This document shows positions 6,678-7,447 of a stretch of 7,447 nt of DNA, piece by piece. Below the pieces are notes generated by a model. That model saw nothing but the letters and a program-made list of their open reading frames with translations, was not told where the DNA came from and searched no databases. This DNA comes from Paratractidigestivibacter sp963640745. GTDB lineage: Bacteria > Actinomycetota > Coriobacteriia > Coriobacteriales > Atopobiaceae. Where the stretch lies: positions 1 through 7,447 of the forward strand of contig CAVIBB010000103.1 of the NCBI GenBank assembly GCA_963640745.1. The letters are read 5' to 3'. Positions within the stretch are counted from its first letter, which is position 1, and every line of letters begins with the position of its first letter. The translations under genes and the position numbers were made by a program.

Positions 6678-7391
6678 ATGGCCGAGACGCTGCTTTCCGT
6701 TAAGGATATCCACGTCAGCTACGGCGCCATCAAGGCCGTCCGCGGCATCTCGTTCGAGATTAAGAAGGGCGAGATCGTCACCCTCATCGGCGCGAACGGC
6801 GCCGGCAAGTCCACGACGCTTAACACCGTTTCCGGCTTGCTCAAGCCTGACCAGGGCTCCGTTGAGTTCAAGGGCGAGTCCATCGTGGGCGTCAAGGCCC
6901 ACAAGATCGTCGAGCGCGGGCTCGCGCTCTGCCCCGAGGGCCGTCGCGTGTTCCAGAACATGTCTGTCGCCGAGAACCTCGACATGGGCGGTTATACCCG
7001 CTCCGACGCGGAGAACAAGGAGACCCTCGAGGTCGTCTATAACCACTTCCCGCGCCTGAAGGAGCGCATGGGCCAGATGGCCGGCACCCTTTCCGGCGGC
7101 GAGCAGCAGATGCTCGCCATGGGCCGCGCGCTCATGAGCAAGCCCGACCTGCTCATGCTGGACGAGCCGTCGATGGGCCTTGCGCCGATCCTTGTGCAGG
7201 AGATTTTCGACATCATCAAGGAACTCAATGCCGCCGGCACGACGATCCTGCTCGTTGAGCAGAACGCCAACATGGCGCTCTCCATCGCGGACCGTGCCTA
7301 CGTGCTCGAGATCGGCACCATCATGAAGACCGGCACTGGAGCCGAGCTTCTCGTTGATGACGACGTCCGCAAGGCGTACCTCGGCGGTTAG
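6678..7391 (+). CDS. livF: Branched-chain amino acid ABC transporter, ATPase LivF
   Basis: This is the second ATPase of the importer, forming the nucleotide-binding pair with LivG. Its 237 residues match LivF length. Motifs are Walker A GANGAGKST (38-46), signature LSGGEQQ (138-144) and Walker B LLMLDEP (158-164), followed by SMGLAP. The usual H-loop His is replaced by Gln195 in LVEQNA, a normal LivF feature and not a defect. The second ATP site, with LivG's His237, keeps the standard residue. The start ATG 6678 lies 1 base after the livG stop; the ribosome binding site AGGGGGTGA (6663-6671) lies inside the end of livG. It is the last gene of the operon, followed 25 bases later by a strong hairpin. 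Confidence 0.95.
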   Translation: MAETLLSVKDIHVSYGAIKAVRGISFEIKKGEIVTLIGANGAGKSTTLNTVSGLLKPDQGSVEFKGESIVGVKAHKIVERGLALCPEGRRVFQNMSVAENLDMGGYTRSDAENKETLEVVYNHFPRLKERMGQMAGTLSGGEQQMLAMGRALMSKPDLLMLDEPSMGLAPILVQEIFDIIKELNAAGTTILLVEQNANMALSIADRAYVLEIGTIMKTGTGAELLVDDDVRKAYLGG

Positions 7392-7410
7392 CGTCGACAA
7401 AACACGCAAT

Positions 7411-7447
7411 ACAAAACCGGGCCCCATCCAATTGGACGGGGCCCGGT
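7411..7447 (+). terminator. Intrinsic terminator after livF (runs to the window edge)
   Basis: ACCGGGCCCC (7416-7425) pairs perfectly with GGGGCCCGGT (7438-7447). An A-C mismatch follows, then TCC-GGA (7427-7429 with 7434-7436) and an AATT loop. The A-rich run before the stem (ACAAAA) suggests it may also serve the opposite strand. The T-tract expected after it lies outside the window, so its strength cannot be judged fully. Confidence 0.82.

Overview
The window is GC-rich (most genes well above 60% GC, with codons ending mainly in C or G) and all genes are on the + strand. The end of a Rho factor gene, a Tat-targeted lipoprotein serving as the ABC transporter binding protein, near-consensus Shine-Dalgarno sites and GTG starts fit a high-GC Gram-positive. 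My best guess is an actinobacterium of the Coriobacteriia (Collinsella/Olsenella-like). That placement is inference from sequence style and would need a database search.

Layout. (1) 1-318: the last 105 codons of rho, closed by a strong intrinsic terminator (about 343-390). (2) 319-623: about 305 bases without a gene, holding that terminator, a possible -10 element (440-445), and a leader with a C/A-rich G-poor stretch and small hairpins, one of which reaches the ribosome binding site. (3) 624-2323: a two-gene unit. It comprises an unrecognised 402-residue exported or membrane-anchored protein and, 5 bases later, a VanZ-like membrane protein. A terminator-like hairpin followed by TTTT lies inside the first 25 codons of the VanZ-like gene. 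(4) 2324-2474: an AT-rich control region (about 25% GC in 2341-2395) with an inverted repeat and a 10-base palindrome. (5) 2475-7391: a complete branched-chain-amino-acid-type (HAAT family) ABC importer in the order livJ-livH-livM-livG-livF, closed by a strong hairpin at the window edge.

How the genes work together. LivJ is a lipoprotein anchored outside the membrane that captures the substrate. LivH and LivM form the membrane channel. LivG and LivF are the two ATPases that drive import. A long stable hairpin between livJ and livH probably lets the binding protein be made in excess over the channel. livM and livG overlap by 8 bases and livG and livF are separated by 1 base, which suggests translational coupling. 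The substrate (Leu/Ile/Val or another amino acid or amide) cannot be fixed from sequence alone.

I found no mobile element, CRISPR array, tRNA or rRNA. Most of the window is ordinary core metabolism. The parts most worth a second look are the unrecognised protein at 624-1832 with its leader, the hairpin inside the VanZ-like gene, and the operator-like dyads and attenuator hairpin of the liv operon. I see no clear sign of a wholly new biological system.
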